Assembly: GCF_000711795.1 (NCBI RefSeq)
Contig: NZ_JONH01000012.1
Span: 124,001-188,000, forward strand
Length of the DNA: 64,000 bases
Origin: Vibrio pacinii DSM 19139
GTDB taxonomy: Bacteria > Pseudomonadota > Gammaproteobacteria > Enterobacterales > Vibrionaceae
Reading direction: 5' to 3'
In this document: one piece after another, positions 9,672 to 18,846 of the stretch
Position numbering within the stretch: position 1 is the first letter of the stretch
Layout of the letters: every line of letters begins with the position of its first letter
Notes under the pieces: generated by a model
Told to the model about the DNA's origin: nothing
Seen by the model: only the letters and a program-made list of their open reading frames with translations
The model's database searches: none
Made by a program: the position numbers and the translations under genes

Positions 9672-11691
9672 CGCGACTTTTTGGTCAAAATGGCGTTATC
9701 GCTTTAAAACCATGGTGCGTTATCGCTTGATGATTCTGACTTCGGCGCCGATTGTATTAACTCTGATTGCTTTAATCGGTATAACGATTTATTGGTCGAT
9801 ACATTACACGTGGCAAAGTGCACTGGTGGATGTTTCAGAGCGTCTAGGTGTGGCTGAAAACAGTATTGAACTGATCCAAGAAAAACAAGCTAATCATGTT
9901 CAAGCTTTTGCTCACTCCTATGAATTTGTTAAACGCTATCGTGACCCTGTCACTGAGCTCGGTGATTTACAACACTGGGTTTCTCAACAGCGTCATCACT
10001 ATAAACTTGATTTTCTGCGCTTTCATCGTGTTGATAACATAGAGAGCAAATTTCGCTTTATGGATTTGACTCGGCGCGAATCGTTTTTTGATGTACTGAC
10101 GACGCAAGAGTTAAGCGAATTGGGTGACGATTTAGTCAAGCGTGCGCAGACGCCAATCCTCAACAGCCATCAGGTTGAAGGGCGTGGTTTGGTGAGTCGA
10201 ACGGTTATTCCCATTTACAACCAAACAAGTGACATCATTGGTTTTCTTGATGGTGGTTTACTGCTCAATAACAGCACCAATTTAGTCGACGCTATTCGCG
10301 ACCTCATCTATCCGACAAAGCAAGACAGCCTAAGGCCTGTTGGGACGCTAACCGTTTTTCTTGATGACTTGCGCGTTAGCACCAATGTCCCACTCGACAG
10401 TGATGATCGATTGGGGCGCGCGATCGGCACTCGGGTATCCGATGAAGTAAGGCAAACGGTACTCGTTGATGGTCAAGAATGGGTTAACTTAGCCTTTGTT
10501 TATGACGCCTGGTATATCACCGCTTACAAACCACTGTATGACCAATACGACAATGTCATCGGCATGCTTTATACCGGTTATTTGATGTGGCCCTTTGTCA
10601 CCACGTACATGACTAATTTGGCGGAAATATCCGTGACCACATTAGTGCTGCTGTTGTTATCAAGTTTGCTGGTTTATCGAGGCTCACGCGATCTGTTTAT
10701 TCCGATTGAACATATACACCGCGTGGTCAAAATGATTCAACTCGACAAAGAGACCCGGATCGGTCACTTAGGGTTAGACGAGAATCATGAATTAGCCCAA
10801 CTGGCCAAACAGTTCGATAATATGCTTGATCTGCTAGAACAACGTAAAAATGAGTTGGAGCGCGCGGCAGGTGAGCTCGAGAGTAAAGTCAATGACCGTA
10901 CCATCAGCTTAAAAGAGAAAACCGAACAACTTGAGCTACACATTCAACTGCTTAACCAAACGCGAGACAAATTGGTTGTTAATGAAAAGCTTGCGGCACT
11001 GGGCGAGTTGACCGCAGGTATCGCGCACGAGATCAATAATCCAACCGCAGTGATCCTAGGAAATATTGAATTGATTCAGTTTGAACTGGGGGACGAGTCA
11101 CAACGTGTCGCCGAGGAAATTGAGGCGATTCACGTTCAAATCGATCGTATCCGCAATATCACCCGCAGCTTATTGCAATACAGTCGCCATGGCGGTGTAC
11201 AGGACGAAATTACTTGGCAGCATGTTAACCCCATCATTGAAGAGAGCATTACACTGGTCAAAACTGGCTCAAAGAAACGTGATGTGGTGTTTCATACTGA
11301 GTTACAGGCTCATCATTGTGTTGAGATCAACCGCCATCAGCTCTTGCAGATTTTGGTTAACTTACAGATCAATGGTATCCACGCCATGCAAGGCAAGGGC
11401 GAACTGACAATCACGAGTGAAGATTGGATTGATAATGGTGAAGTCCGTGGTGTGGTGATTCATGTCCAAGATCAGGGCTGCGGTATCAAACCCGAAAACC
11501 TAAACCGAGTGTTTTCCCCTTTCTTCACCACTAAGCGTGATGGAACTGGTTTAGGCCTGTCGGTATCGCAAAGTATTTTAAGCCAATCAGGTGGAGAACT
11601 CACGGTTGAATCAACGTTGGGGCAGGGTAGCCGCTTTTCGATATACCTGCCGGAACGGGCACATGTTGAATTGCTGGTGACAAATCTATAG
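9646..11691 (+). CDS. Membrane sensor histidine kinase with Cache-type sensor
   Basis: A 681-residue inner-membrane kinase. One transmembrane helix lies near residues 28-52, followed by a periplasmic region of about 270 residues resembling a Cache domain (DIIGFLDGGLLLNN; GMLYTGYLMWPF). A second helix lies near 330-350, then HAMP, coiled coil (about 390-440), the phosphoacceptor His in GELTAGIAHEINNP and an ATP-binding domain (DQGCGI, GTGLGLSVSQS). The N-box reads LQINGIHAM. Start 9646 overlaps the regulator by 26 bases; ATG 9661 is an alternative. It is the presumed partner of the preceding sigma-54 activator. The signal is unknown; formate, tungstate or redox state are guesses from context. 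Confidence 0.9.
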   Translation: MKSQAMSINATFWSKWRYRFKTMVRYRLMILTSAPIVLTLIALIGITIYWSIHYTWQSALVDVSERLGVAENSIELIQEKQANHVQAFAHSYEFVKRYRDPVTELGDLQHWVSQQRHHYKLDFLRFHRVDNIESKFRFMDLTRRESFFDVLTTQELSELGDDLVKRAQTPILNSHQVEGRGLVSRTVIPIYNQTSDIIGFLDGGLLLNNSTNLVDAIRDLIYPTKQDSLRPVGTLTVFLDDLRVSTNVPLDSDDRLGRAIGTRVSDEVRQTVLVDGQEWVNLAFVYDAWYITAYKPLYDQYDNVIGMLYTGYLMWPFVTTYMTNLAEISVTTLVLLLLSSLLVYRGSRDLFIPIEHIHRVVKMIQLDKETRIGHLGLDENHELAQLAKQFDNMLDLLEQRKNELERAAGELESKVNDRTISLKEKTEQLELHIQLLNQTRDKLVVNEKLAALGELTAGIAHEINNPTAVILGNIELIQFELGDESQRVAEEIEAIHVQIDRIRNITRSLLQYSRHGGVQDEITWQHVNPIIEESITLVKTGSKKRDVVFHTELQAHHCVEINRHQLLQILVNLQINGIHAMQGKGELTITSEDWIDNGEVRGVVIHVQDQGCGIKPENLNRVFSPFFTTKRDGTGLGLSVSQSILSQSGGELTVESTLGQGSRFSIYLPERAHVELLVTNL

Positions 11692-11772
11692 GTCGAAATA
11701 AAAACAAAGCTTGAAGTTAATCGCAGTAATCAGTAGTGTGGCGCCGTTTTTGATATTAAATAGGTACTGACA

Positions 11773-13365
11773 TTGATTTCCACCAACAACATCACACAAC
11801 AATTTGGGGCTAAGCCACTATTTGAAAATATTTCAGTTAAGTTTGGTGAAGGTAACCGTTATGGCCTGATCGGCGCAAACGGCTGTGGTAAGTCAACCTT
11901 TATGAAGATTTTGAGCGGCGAGCTTGAACCTTCAGGTGGTAATGTCAGCTACGATCCCAATGAACGTGTCGCAAAACTGAACCAAGACCAGTTTGCCTAT
12001 GAAGAATACACCGTTATTGATACCGTTATCATGGGCTACAAAGAGCTGTGGAAGGTAAAGCAAGAGCGTGACCGCATCTATTCACTACCAGAGATGAGTG
12101 AAGACGAAGGCATGCAGGTTGCGGATCTTGAAGTGCAATTTGCCGAGATGGACGGTTACATGGCAGACTCCAAAGCGGGTGAATTATTGCTCGCCGTGGG
12201 TATTCCTGAAGAGCAGCACTACGGTTTGATGAGTGAAGTGGCTCCAGGTTGGAAACTGCGTGTACTATTGGCACAGGTTCTGTTTGCTGACCCGCATATC
12301 ATGCTACTCGACGAACCAACCAACAACTTGGACATGGATACCATTCGCTGGTTGGAAGATACGTTGAACCAACGTAACTGCACCATGATCATTATCTCGC
12401 ACGACCGTCACTTCTTAAACTCTGTGTGTACTCACATGGCGGATTTGGACTACGGTGAATTACGTCTATACGCAGGAAACTACGACGAATACATGACGGC
12501 TGCGTATCAAGTTCGTCAACGTCTTCTGACCGATAACGCTAAGAAGAAAGCGCAAATTGCCGATTTGCAAACCTTCGTTGCTCGCTTCTCTGCTAACGCA
12601 TCGAAAGCTAAACAAGCGACTTCTCGTGCTAAACAAATCGACAAAATTCAACTTGAAGAAGTCAAAGCGTCGAGCCGCCAAAACCCATTCATTCGTTTTG
12701 AGCAATCAAAAGAGCTATTCCGTAATGCGCTTGTGGTTGAAAACCTCAGCCAAGGTTTTGACGACGATCTGTTTAGTGACTTCAGCGCTATTTTTGAAGT
12801 CGGCGAACGTGTTGCGATTATCGGTGAGAACGGCGTGGGTAAAACAACCTTGCTTAACACTCTCGCTGGCAAACTTGAGCCTCGTCACGGCGAATACAAG
12901 TGGTCTGAAAACTCAAACATTGGTTATTACGCTCAAGACCATGCGCATGACTTTGAGCAAGACATGAACTTAATGGATTGGATGGGACAGTGGCGTCAAG
13001 CTGGCGATGATGAGCAAGTGCTGCGTAGTTTCTTAGGTCGTATGTTGTTCTCACAAGATGATATTAAGAAGTCAGTCAAAGTGCTGTCCGGTGGTGAGCA
13101 AGGTCGTATGTTGCTCGGTAAGATCATGATGCACAAACCTAACATGCTATTGATGGATGAACCGACCAACCACATGGATATGGAGTCTATCGAGTCACTC
13201 AACAATGCCCTTGAGCAGTATAAAGGCACTCTGTTCTTCGTTTCTCATGACCGTGTATTTGTTGACTCACTCGCAACACGAATCATGGAAATCAAAGACA
13301 ACAAGATTACTGATTTTAAAGGCACTTATGCCGAGTTCTTAAAATCTCGCGGTGTAGAGCAGTAA
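11773..13365 (+). CDS. ybiT: ABC-F ATPase YbiT
   Basis: A soluble 530-residue ABC-F protein with two ATP-binding cassettes: Walker [10 protein letters not shown] and GENGVGKTT, Walker [11 protein letters not shown] and [10 protein letters not shown], and a charged linker (about 240-300) that acts at the ribosomal E site in this family. Long identical stretches with E. coli YbiT as I recall it ([31 protein letters not shown]) support the name. The start is TTG at 11773, preceded by TAGGT as ribosome binding site; no upstream ATG fits the family N-terminus. It is monocistronic with its own terminator. Confidence 0.93.
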   Translation: MISTNNITQQFGAKPLFENISVKFGEGNRYGLIGANGCGKSTFMKILSGELEPSGGNVSYDPNERVAKLNQDQFAYEEYTVIDTVIMGYKELWKVKQERDRIYSLPEMSEDEGMQVADLEVQFAEMDGYMADSKAGELLLAVGIPEEQHYGLMSEVAPGWKLRVLLAQVLFADPHIMLLDEPTNNLDMDTIRWLEDTLNQRNCTMIIISHDRHFLNSVCTHMADLDYGELRLYAGNYDEYMTAAYQVRQRLLTDNAKKKAQIADLQTFVARFSANASKAKQATSRAKQIDKIQLEEVKASSRQNPFIRFEQSKELFRNALVVENLSQGFDDDLFSDFSAIFEVGERVAIIGENGVGKTTLLNTLAGKLEPRHGEYKWSENSNIGYYAQDHAHDFEQDMNLMDWMGQWRQAGDDEQVLRSFLGRMLFSQDDIKKSVKVLSGGEQGRMLLGKIMMHKPNMLLMDEPTNHMDMESIESLNNALEQYKGTLFFVSHDRVFVDSLATRIMEIKDNKITDFKGTYAEFLKSRGVEQ

Positions 13366-13388
13366 TTGATTCGATTGTGTTAGTAAAA

Positions 13389-13412
13389 AGCCCGCGAATG
13401 CGGGCTTTTTTG
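13389..13412. terminator. Bidirectional terminator after ybiT
   Basis: AGCCCGC (13389-13395), loop GAAT and GCGGGCT (13400-13406) with a T-run on plus and a matching T-run on minus. It ends ybiT and the convergent START-domain gene. Confidence 0.9.
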
Positions 13413-13429
13413 TACCTCAACAGCCAACG

Positions 13430-14089
13430 CTAGTAATTCTGAATAAAACTCAAGGACGCGTTTTGGTATTTGTCAGCATGGAGCATTTTCTGCATGCCAA
13501 GTAAGGTATTGTAGGGTTGCGAGACGGATACCAAGTTCACAAGCCATGCGGGCAGCGTGCCGCCTGGCTCAGTTAGTACTTGATAGGATAGGTGCGTGGT
13601 CTCGCTATCAATTGGGGTTAATACCCAACGAGATTTTAAGTACGGGATCCTAACTACTTTATGATCGCTGGGGTGCGGAAGATAATCCGGTAATCCTTGC
13701 TGTTCAATCGTCACAGTGAGCGTTTTATCGTCTTGGCTTATGTGATTTTCTACAATTGCTTCACGGTCAGCAACTGGCCAAGGCGCTTTACTGTAAGTCT
13801 TAGTTATTGAGTGGGTTGGGTCAAAGTGTTCGATCTCTTCCATCTGATCAATGTTCTCTACCCATTCGGTCCCGACGGATGTATCAAGGAAAAGCGCAAT
13901 AATACTGGTCAAGCTGGCATTGATGTCAGCTTCTGAACGGAACTCTTTAAAGTCGCTGCCTTCAATACTGCGGTTATAAACTTCAATACCAAGTTTGTCA
14001 CGAGCGAGATGCCAATCTGTCTGATCAGAGCTGGCCTGGCTGGCAAATGATATAAAGATGACAAATAAAGAGAGAATGGGTTTGATCAT
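13430..14089 (-). CDS. Exported START-domain protein
   Basis: A 219-residue protein with an N-terminal signal peptide (hydrophobic residues about 4-19, Ser-Gln-Ala-Ser cleavage area) and a START/polyketide-cyclase-like lipid-binding fold: DWHLARDKLGIEVYNR near the start, AIVENHIS, the SKAPWPVADRE motif typical of bacterial START proteins, and RWVLTPIDSETTHLSYQV. Start ATG 14089 is chosen because it overlaps the upstream stop as ATGA; a frame extension to 14110 is less likely. START domains bind hydrophobic ligands such as lipids. Coupling to a glycosyltransferase suggests handling of a lipid or glycolipid in the envelope. That is inference. Confidence 0.8.
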   Translation of the reverse strand: MIKPILSLFVIFISFASQASSDQTDWHLARDKLGIEVYNRSIEGSDFKEFRSEADINASLTSIIALFLDTSVGTEWVENIDQMEEIEHFDPTHSITKTYSKAPWPVADREAIVENHISQDDKTLTVTIEQQGLPDYLPHPSDHKVVRIPYLKSRWVLTPIDSETTHLSYQVLTEPGGTLPAWLVNLVSVSQPYNTLLGMQKMLHADKYQNASLSFIQNY

Positions 14090-15249
14090 GTTAACGCTCT
14101 GCCTTTCCACATTAATTGTTTGTTTTTTGATAATCGGTAACTATTTAACACTAAAGCGCTTTGTATGCTGACGCCGAAGGGCACAAGTAGGGCGTAGTGT
14201 ATTGGGACAAATAGCGCCTTTGCTAACAGGATATAAGTAACGAACAAGCACACAGCGGTAATAGCATTAATACCGACTGACCAAAGGTTTATCAGCGAAG
14301 GGTTGGTAAAATAGACCATCGATGAGATGATCAATAACAATGGGGTTGACCATGCGATAATATTTGCTTTGATGAAAATAGCACTGGCATCGAACAAAGA
14401 GCGGCAACCCACAATTCGATTCATATTCTTAGAAAATCCAGACCAAATAGTATTAAGCCCGGTATACATGCGAGTACTCATCAACTGATCCGCAAATGCC
14501 CAGAAAATAGTATGACCAGTGAGTTTCATTACTTGTGCAAACGCGATGTCTTCGGAAACTTGATCTGCGACTGCGCTATGCCCGCCAACATCTTCATACG
14601 CCGAGCGTTTAAACAGCATTGCTTGACCATTAGCAATGGCCTCATCTTTGGAACTATCGTTAGAGTCTCGAAAATTCATATAAGAGGCAATAGAGAGAAA
14701 AACGCCCGGTAAAATCGCTTTTTCAGCACGAGATTCAAGTTGTTGCTTTGGGTTAAATGAGAGAAGATCGATAGCCCTAGACTCTGAGAACTGAATGACG
14801 GATTTCAACATCGCGGGTTCAGATTTTGTATCAGCATCGATAAAGTACAAGTAGTCACCAGTTGCAGTTAATGCGCCTGTCATACACGCATTACTTTTTC
14901 CTAACCACTCAGGCGGCAGTGAGCGACCAGAGATACAGCGAACGGAAAACGGACTCTGTTTGGCCAGTTGTTCAACGATGGCGCGCGTATTGTCAGTCGA
15001 AAAATCATCAACCACGATAATTTCCAATTTATCTCTGGGGTAATCTTGTGTGAGCAAAGAACCTAAGCTAGTAGCAATGTTCTGCTCTTCGTTTCTTGCA
15101 GGGATAACAACACTAACACTTGGCCAATTCACTTGGTCTGAACCTAACACCGTCGGAATGTGAACTCGATTTCGATCCAATCGTGCAAGTTTGAGTAAAA
15201 ATGCTAAAACAACGATTGTGCAAAGAATAGAAAGGGCAAATAACTCCAT
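14086..15249 (-). CDS. Membrane family-2 glycosyltransferase
   Basis: A 387-residue GT-A glycosyltransferase. An N-terminal membrane anchor (about 4-20) precedes the catalytic domain: SVVIPARNEEQNI, EIIVVDDFSTDNT, the DxD-like YFIDADTKSEP near residue 150, and an acceptor region with VSEDIAFAQ. Two or three membrane helices follow (about 295-375). The layout resembles processive or carotenoid/hopanoid-associated GT2 enzymes, but I cannot name the substrate. It is translationally coupled to the START-domain gene through ATGA. Promoter elements must lie in the 470-base intergenic region shared with the divergent flavin oxidase. Confidence 0.82.
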   Translation of the reverse strand: MELFALSILCTIVVLAFLLKLARLDRNRVHIPTVLGSDQVNWPSVSVVIPARNEEQNIATSLGSLLTQDYPRDKLEIIVVDDFSTDNTRAIVEQLAKQSPFSVRCISGRSLPPEWLGKSNACMTGALTATGDYLYFIDADTKSEPAMLKSVIQFSESRAIDLLSFNPKQQLESRAEKAILPGVFLSIASYMNFRDSNDSSKDEAIANGQAMLFKRSAYEDVGGHSAVADQVSEDIAFAQVMKLTGHTIFWAFADQLMSTRMYTGLNTIWSGFSKNMNRIVGCRSLFDASAIFIKANIIAWSTPLLLIISSMVYFTNPSLINLWSVGINAITAVCLFVTYILLAKALFVPIHYALLVPFGVSIQSALVLNSYRLSKNKQLMWKGRALT

Positions 15250-15721
15250 ATGGCCTGCTTATTTTTATGGATAATATAATGCTGGCAAGAGTAGCAGAAA
15301 CGTGTCGGAACCCAGGTATCTGTTATGAAGGATGAAATCATTCAATGGAAAAAGAACCAAATAAAAACAGCCAGTAGGCAAAGTTTATTAGCTATTTTTA
15401 CTGTGCGTGATAACGGCGCAGCAGCATAGACGGATAGTCTATCTGGTTGTGATAGACATTAAGCCTTGCAAATATGCTGGGCTTTTTTGTCCATGAGCCT
15501 CTTTCAATCCATACACGCGATGTTTGGGGATGCATCCTGAGTGAGCCACTTCAATATGCATATTATCACTCACTTGATGGTGCTGAATGCATTCACCATC
15601 AATATATGCATATTGTTTGATATTTGTTTGGCTGAGATAATTCTGCTCCTAATTCTACAGATGAACAAACTATAAAGCGGGCGCTTTATAGCTATATTCA
15701 TTACAAATATTGGAGCTACTC
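15250..15721. other. Palindrome-rich intergenic region
   Basis: About 470 bases without a convincing protein gene. It holds a plus-strand orphan terminator (15461-15490), a hairpin with arms GTCTATC/GATAGAC (15437-15457), and four palindromes centred on ATGCAT at 15528-15537, 15553-15564, 15584-15595 and 15604-15613. One of these is nested in a larger inverted repeat, TTGATGGTG/CACCATCAA (15574-15602). Immediately before the oxidase start are GGGCGCTTTATA and the ribosome binding site GGAG. Confidence 0.7.
15437..15490 (+). ncRNA. Possible small RNA 3' end with Rho-independent terminator
   Basis: A hairpin GTCTATC-N7-GATAGAC (15437-15457) is followed by a terminator: arms AAGCCTTGCA (15461-15470) and TGCTGGGCTT (15475-15484), with one mismatch and one wobble, and a run of six T. 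No plus-strand gene precedes it for 2 kb apart from divergent genes. The structure would suit the 3' end of an sRNA starting somewhere after about 15300. No clear promoter was found, so the 5' end is unknown. Confidence 0.4.
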
Positions 15722-17302
15722 ATGTCATCTGTTACAGAGCAGATCTCATTCTACCAACCTAAAGCGCTGTACAGTGGTCTTGGTTATCATTCACGTTCAG
15801 TTACCCAAACCCTGTATCCCAAGACCGACAAAGAACTGCAACAATATATTCAACATGCATTTACCGTCAGTCAACCCGTTTACCCAATTTCAAAGGGCAA
15901 CAATTGGGGCTATGGCTACAAAACACCAGCAAGTGACGGTTGTACTTTATTGGATTTGAGTGCAATTAACAAAATCGTCAGCTTTGATGAAGAGTTAGGT
16001 GTCATTGAGGTAGAGCCTGGTGTTACCCAAGGGCAAATAGCCCAGTATCTGCAACATACAGAGTGGATGCTTGATTGCACAGGTGCAGGTCCCGATACAA
16101 GCGTGATGGGTAACGTACTCGAAAGAGGCTTTGGGCATGGAGTGATGGGTAATCGTAGCCAACACTTTACGATCAGTGAATTGATCCTTGCCAATGGTCA
16201 GCTTCTCAGGCTGAGTAAAAGCACCCGTTACTGTGGACGAGCCGGCTTAGCGGCAAATCTACATGAGCTGTTCACTCAAAATAATATTGCCGTTATTAGC
16301 AAAATTAAGTTTGAGCTTATGCGCAGGCCAGAAATGAGCTTACGGTGCTTAGTTCGGCTCAAGTCGAATCACAACCTAGCTGCTTATATAGATATCATGC
16401 GGCAATTAAAATCTGAAGGCACAATTGATGGGCTTCCGCATCTGGGTAATGCTTATCGTATGTTGACCATGATGCAACAGTTCGATTTCGAAAAGTGGGA
16501 TCCTTCTATTGGAGCAAATAAAAATGATATCAAACAATTATCTCAGCAATACCGGCTCACAAACTGGTCTGGCGCATTTGTTATTACTGGCACGAAAGCG
16601 GTCGCTAAGGCGAAAGCAGCACGCATAAAACATAGCCTCAAGCCAATTGCTCAAGTTGATATTATCAGCCTTGCAACGCTTAAGAAAATTAACCAAATTA
16701 CTCAAGCCCTGAAACTGATATTTGGCCGAATTGCCGCATACCGACGTTTAGAAAAGAGTCTTGCCGATTTTACTGAAATGATGGATATGCTTGAAGGGAA
16801 TCCAAAAGACATGGCACTGAAAGGTTGTTATTGGCGGTATCGCAAGGCTATTCCTGTAAAAATGAATCCGGTAGATGATGGCGCAGGATTTTTTTGGATC
16901 GCCCCTACGTTACCCATGATCGGCGAGGAAGTTGGAAAGTGTATGCAGCTTTCCAAGCGCGCTTTTGATAATGCTGGCTTTGAATTTGGCGTAACATTGA
17001 CAGCGGTCAATGCCTATATGTGTCAGGCCATAATCAGTATTTACTACGATGCCAGTAACCCGAAAGAGGTTAAACAAGCAACCGAACTGGTTAGCACACT
17101 ACGCGTGCTTTACCGTACCCATAAATGGCCTTGTTATCGTCGCTCAGTGGATGAAATGCCATTTAATGATGTTGATGAACTAGAGCAAGATGCTCTGAAA
17201 CTTCGAAGCCTAATTAATAAGGCATTCGATCCTGCGGATATCATTGCGCCTGGACGCTATCAAATGGATGGAGTATTCGATATTCCGGGGGCGAAACAGT
17301 GA
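15722..17302 (+). CDS. FAD-linked oxidase of the VAO/PCMH type
   Basis: A 526-residue soluble flavoprotein. The FAD-binding PCMH domain spans about residues 25-210: PISKGNNWGYGYKTP, LDLSAINKIVSFDEELGVIEVEPGVT and GNVLERGFGHGVMG closely follow the flavin-binding segments of p-cresol methylhydroxylase and vanillyl-alcohol oxidase as I recall them. The rest is the substrate-binding cap. Such enzymes oxidise phenolic, alcohol or polycyclic substrates; the actual substrate is unknown. ATG 15722 is preferred over an upstream in-frame TTG at 15710 because GGAG at 15712-15715 is well spaced for it. It overlaps the next gene by 4 bases (GTGA). Confidence 0.8.
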   Translation: MSSVTEQISFYQPKALYSGLGYHSRSVTQTLYPKTDKELQQYIQHAFTVSQPVYPISKGNNWGYGYKTPASDGCTLLDLSAINKIVSFDEELGVIEVEPGVTQGQIAQYLQHTEWMLDCTGAGPDTSVMGNVLERGFGHGVMGNRSQHFTISELILANGQLLRLSKSTRYCGRAGLAANLHELFTQNNIAVISKIKFELMRRPEMSLRCLVRLKSNHNLAAYIDIMRQLKSEGTIDGLPHLGNAYRMLTMMQQFDFEKWDPSIGANKNDIKQLSQQYRLTNWSGAFVITGTKAVAKAKAARIKHSLKPIAQVDIISLATLKKINQITQALKLIFGRIAAYRRLEKSLADFTEMMDMLEGNPKDMALKGCYWRYRKAIPVKMNPVDDGAGFFWIAPTLPMIGEEVGKCMQLSKRAFDNAGFEFGVTLTAVNAYMCQAIISIYYDASNPKEVKQATELVSTLRVLYRTHKWPCYRRSVDEMPFNDVDELEQDALKLRSLINKAFDPADIIAPGRYQMDGVFDIPGAKQ

Positions 17303-17874
17303 TCCTTACTCGCAAGCACCTGACTAATGATCAGGATATTTTAGAGTTCATCAAACAATACCAACAGGTTTCAGGGCATCAGAATACGATAGAACAGCTT
17401 AAAAGCAGAACATGCGTATGCGCTTTTTACACCGATAGCGGAGAAATGTGTGCCGGATTTACCATCAACAGCCATGAGCCTTTGGTTTATCTTGCCGACT
17501 TACCAGACTGCGTTGTTGAACATCCATTACAACAACTAAAGGGAGAGATCGTGGAAGGGGGCGGACTTTGGGTAAGTCGAGATCTGACTGACTTTGAGCG
17601 AGGCTATGTGTTCATTTGTGCCAGTTGGGAGGCGTATAAATCCAATAAGTGTTATTTCATGAGTGGCGCAAAAAATCCTAAAGTTGCTGAACGGCAAAAA
17701 TACATTTACCCCAACATTTTATTTGAGGGTCCAACAGACAAGTTTGATTATGTCTGCATGCTTTATTGCAAACGTCAGTACATTTTTGTGCAGATAGCTC
17801 TGTTTGTTTCACGTTATTGGTTTTCGCAACCGTTCAAAAAGATTCTAAGACGCCTAACGCGAGCTCCAGCCTAA
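17299..17874 (+). CDS. Unknown protein coupled to the flavin oxidase
   Basis: A 191-residue protein I do not recognise. It starts with GTG overlapping the oxidase stop codon as GTGA, so it is co-translated. It is moderately rich in Cys and aromatic residues (TCVCAFYT, KCYFMSG, YVCMLYCK). The middle segment EGGGLWVSRDLTDFERGYVF and the alternation of strands and helices recall an acyltransferase of the GNAT type, but no clear acetyl-CoA loop is visible. The C-terminus carries a hydrophobic stretch (about 158-172) followed by basic residues (KKILRRLTR) that could attach to a membrane. Function probably linked to the oxidase. Confidence 0.7.
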   Translation: MILTRKHLTNDQDILEFIKQYQQVSGHQNTIEQLKSRTCVCAFYTDSGEMCAGFTINSHEPLVYLADLPDCVVEHPLQQLKGEIVEGGGLWVSRDLTDFERGYVFICASWEAYKSNKCYFMSGAKNPKVAERQKYIYPNILFEGPTDKFDYVCMLYCKRQYIFVQIALFVSRYWFSQPFKKILRRLTRAPA

Positions 17875-17894
17875 CTTTCTAGTGCATACAGTAT

Positions 17895-17934
17895 ATGGAG
17901 GAAGAAGCGGACAATATTTCCTCCTCCATGACAG
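17895..17934. repeat. Inverted repeat after the oxidase operon
   Basis: ATGGAGGA and TCCTCCAT are separated by about 20 bases in the 90-base gap before fdhD. No clear T-run follows on plus, so it may be a weak terminator or an RNA-stabilising hairpin. Confidence 0.4.
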
Positions 17935-17967
17935 AAACAGTATTAACCTGGCGAGTAGACTGGGACT

Positions 17968-18798
17968 TCAGTCTTGCTGTTCACCTTTGACATCGAACTG
18001 GATCTTAGTCGCACCGGTAAAAACCTGAAAGCGCAGCCCTTTAGCTCTGGCAATCGTCGTGATTCCAAATTGCTGGGCAAGATCTAACCCCATTTGCGTC
18101 ACGCCACTGCGTGAAAGCAGTACTGGTATACCCATTTGAGCAACTTTAATCACCATCTCGCTGGTCAAACGCCCGGTTGTGTAAAATATTTTATCCTTGC
18201 CTTCTTCACCATTGAGCCACATTTCACCAGCAAGTGTATCAACGGCGTTATGGCGGCCGACATCTTCAACAAAAGAGAGCACTTGATTGCCTTTGCATAT
18301 CGCGCAACCATGAACCGCTCCGGCTTTTTTATAGGTATCGTTGTAATGGGTCAGGGCTTCGAGCGCTGCGTAGACTTCGGACTGTTTAAGCTTAACTTGC
18401 GGAACCTGATAACCTTCTAATTGTTTCATCACGTTGCCGTACATGGTGCCTTGACCGCACCCTGAGGTGACCGTTTTCTTCTTCAGTGCCGCTTCGACTT
18501 GCTGAATATCCTCCTTGGTAACCACCGCAGCACTATCGGATTCCCAATCGATGATCACCGATTCAAGCGCATCAGGATCGCTTAAGAAGCTCTGATTCTT
18601 CAAGTAGCCTAAGACTAAGGATTCAGGACGCGACCCTAATGTCATTAAAGTCACCACTTCTTTCCAGTTCAACAGTACCGTCAGAGGTCGTTCACAGGCA
18701 ATTTGCTTTGTTAAACGTTCGCCGTATTCGTCAAAAACTTCAACTTCAATGGTTTGTAAAGGATTCTCACTGGTTTTAATTATCGTTGGCTTGGCCAC
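17968..18798 (-). CDS. fdhD: Formate dehydrogenase sulfurtransferase FdhD
   Basis: A 276-residue cytosolic protein that passes sulfur from IscS to the bis-MGD cofactor before insertion in formate dehydrogenase. Family segments include RPLTVLLN, LGSRPESLVLGYL, GAVHGCAIC, VEDVGRHNAVDTLAGE, FYTTGRLTSEMV and GIPVLLSRSGVT. The catalytic loop reads TSGCGQGTMYG, with a single Cys at 114 in place of the CxxC found in E. coli FdhD. Other Cys lie at about 165 and 168. It is divergent from the formate dehydrogenase genes and has its own sigma-54-like promoter. Confidence 0.94.
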   Translation of the reverse strand: MAKPTIIKTSENPLQTIEVEVFDEYGERLTKQIACERPLTVLLNWKEVVTLMTLGSRPESLVLGYLKNQSFLSDPDALESVIIDWESDSAAVVTKEDIQQVEAALKKKTVTSGCGQGTMYGNVMKQLEGYQVPQVKLKQSEVYAALEALTHYNDTYKKAGAVHGCAICKGNQVLSFVEDVGRHNAVDTLAGEMWLNGEEGKDKIFYTTGRLTSEMVIKVAQMGIPVLLSRSGVTQMGLDLAQQFGITTIARAKGLRFQVFTGATKIQFDVKGEQQD

Positions 18799-18846
18799 AA
18801 ACGTTTCCTGTTTTAGTGATGGATTGATGGTTAATGGACTAGTGCA

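Noticed and set aside
9941..9953. GTGACCCTGTCAC as a sixth exact matS site
   Set aside because: The sixth base is C where the consensus needs A or G, so it was not counted.
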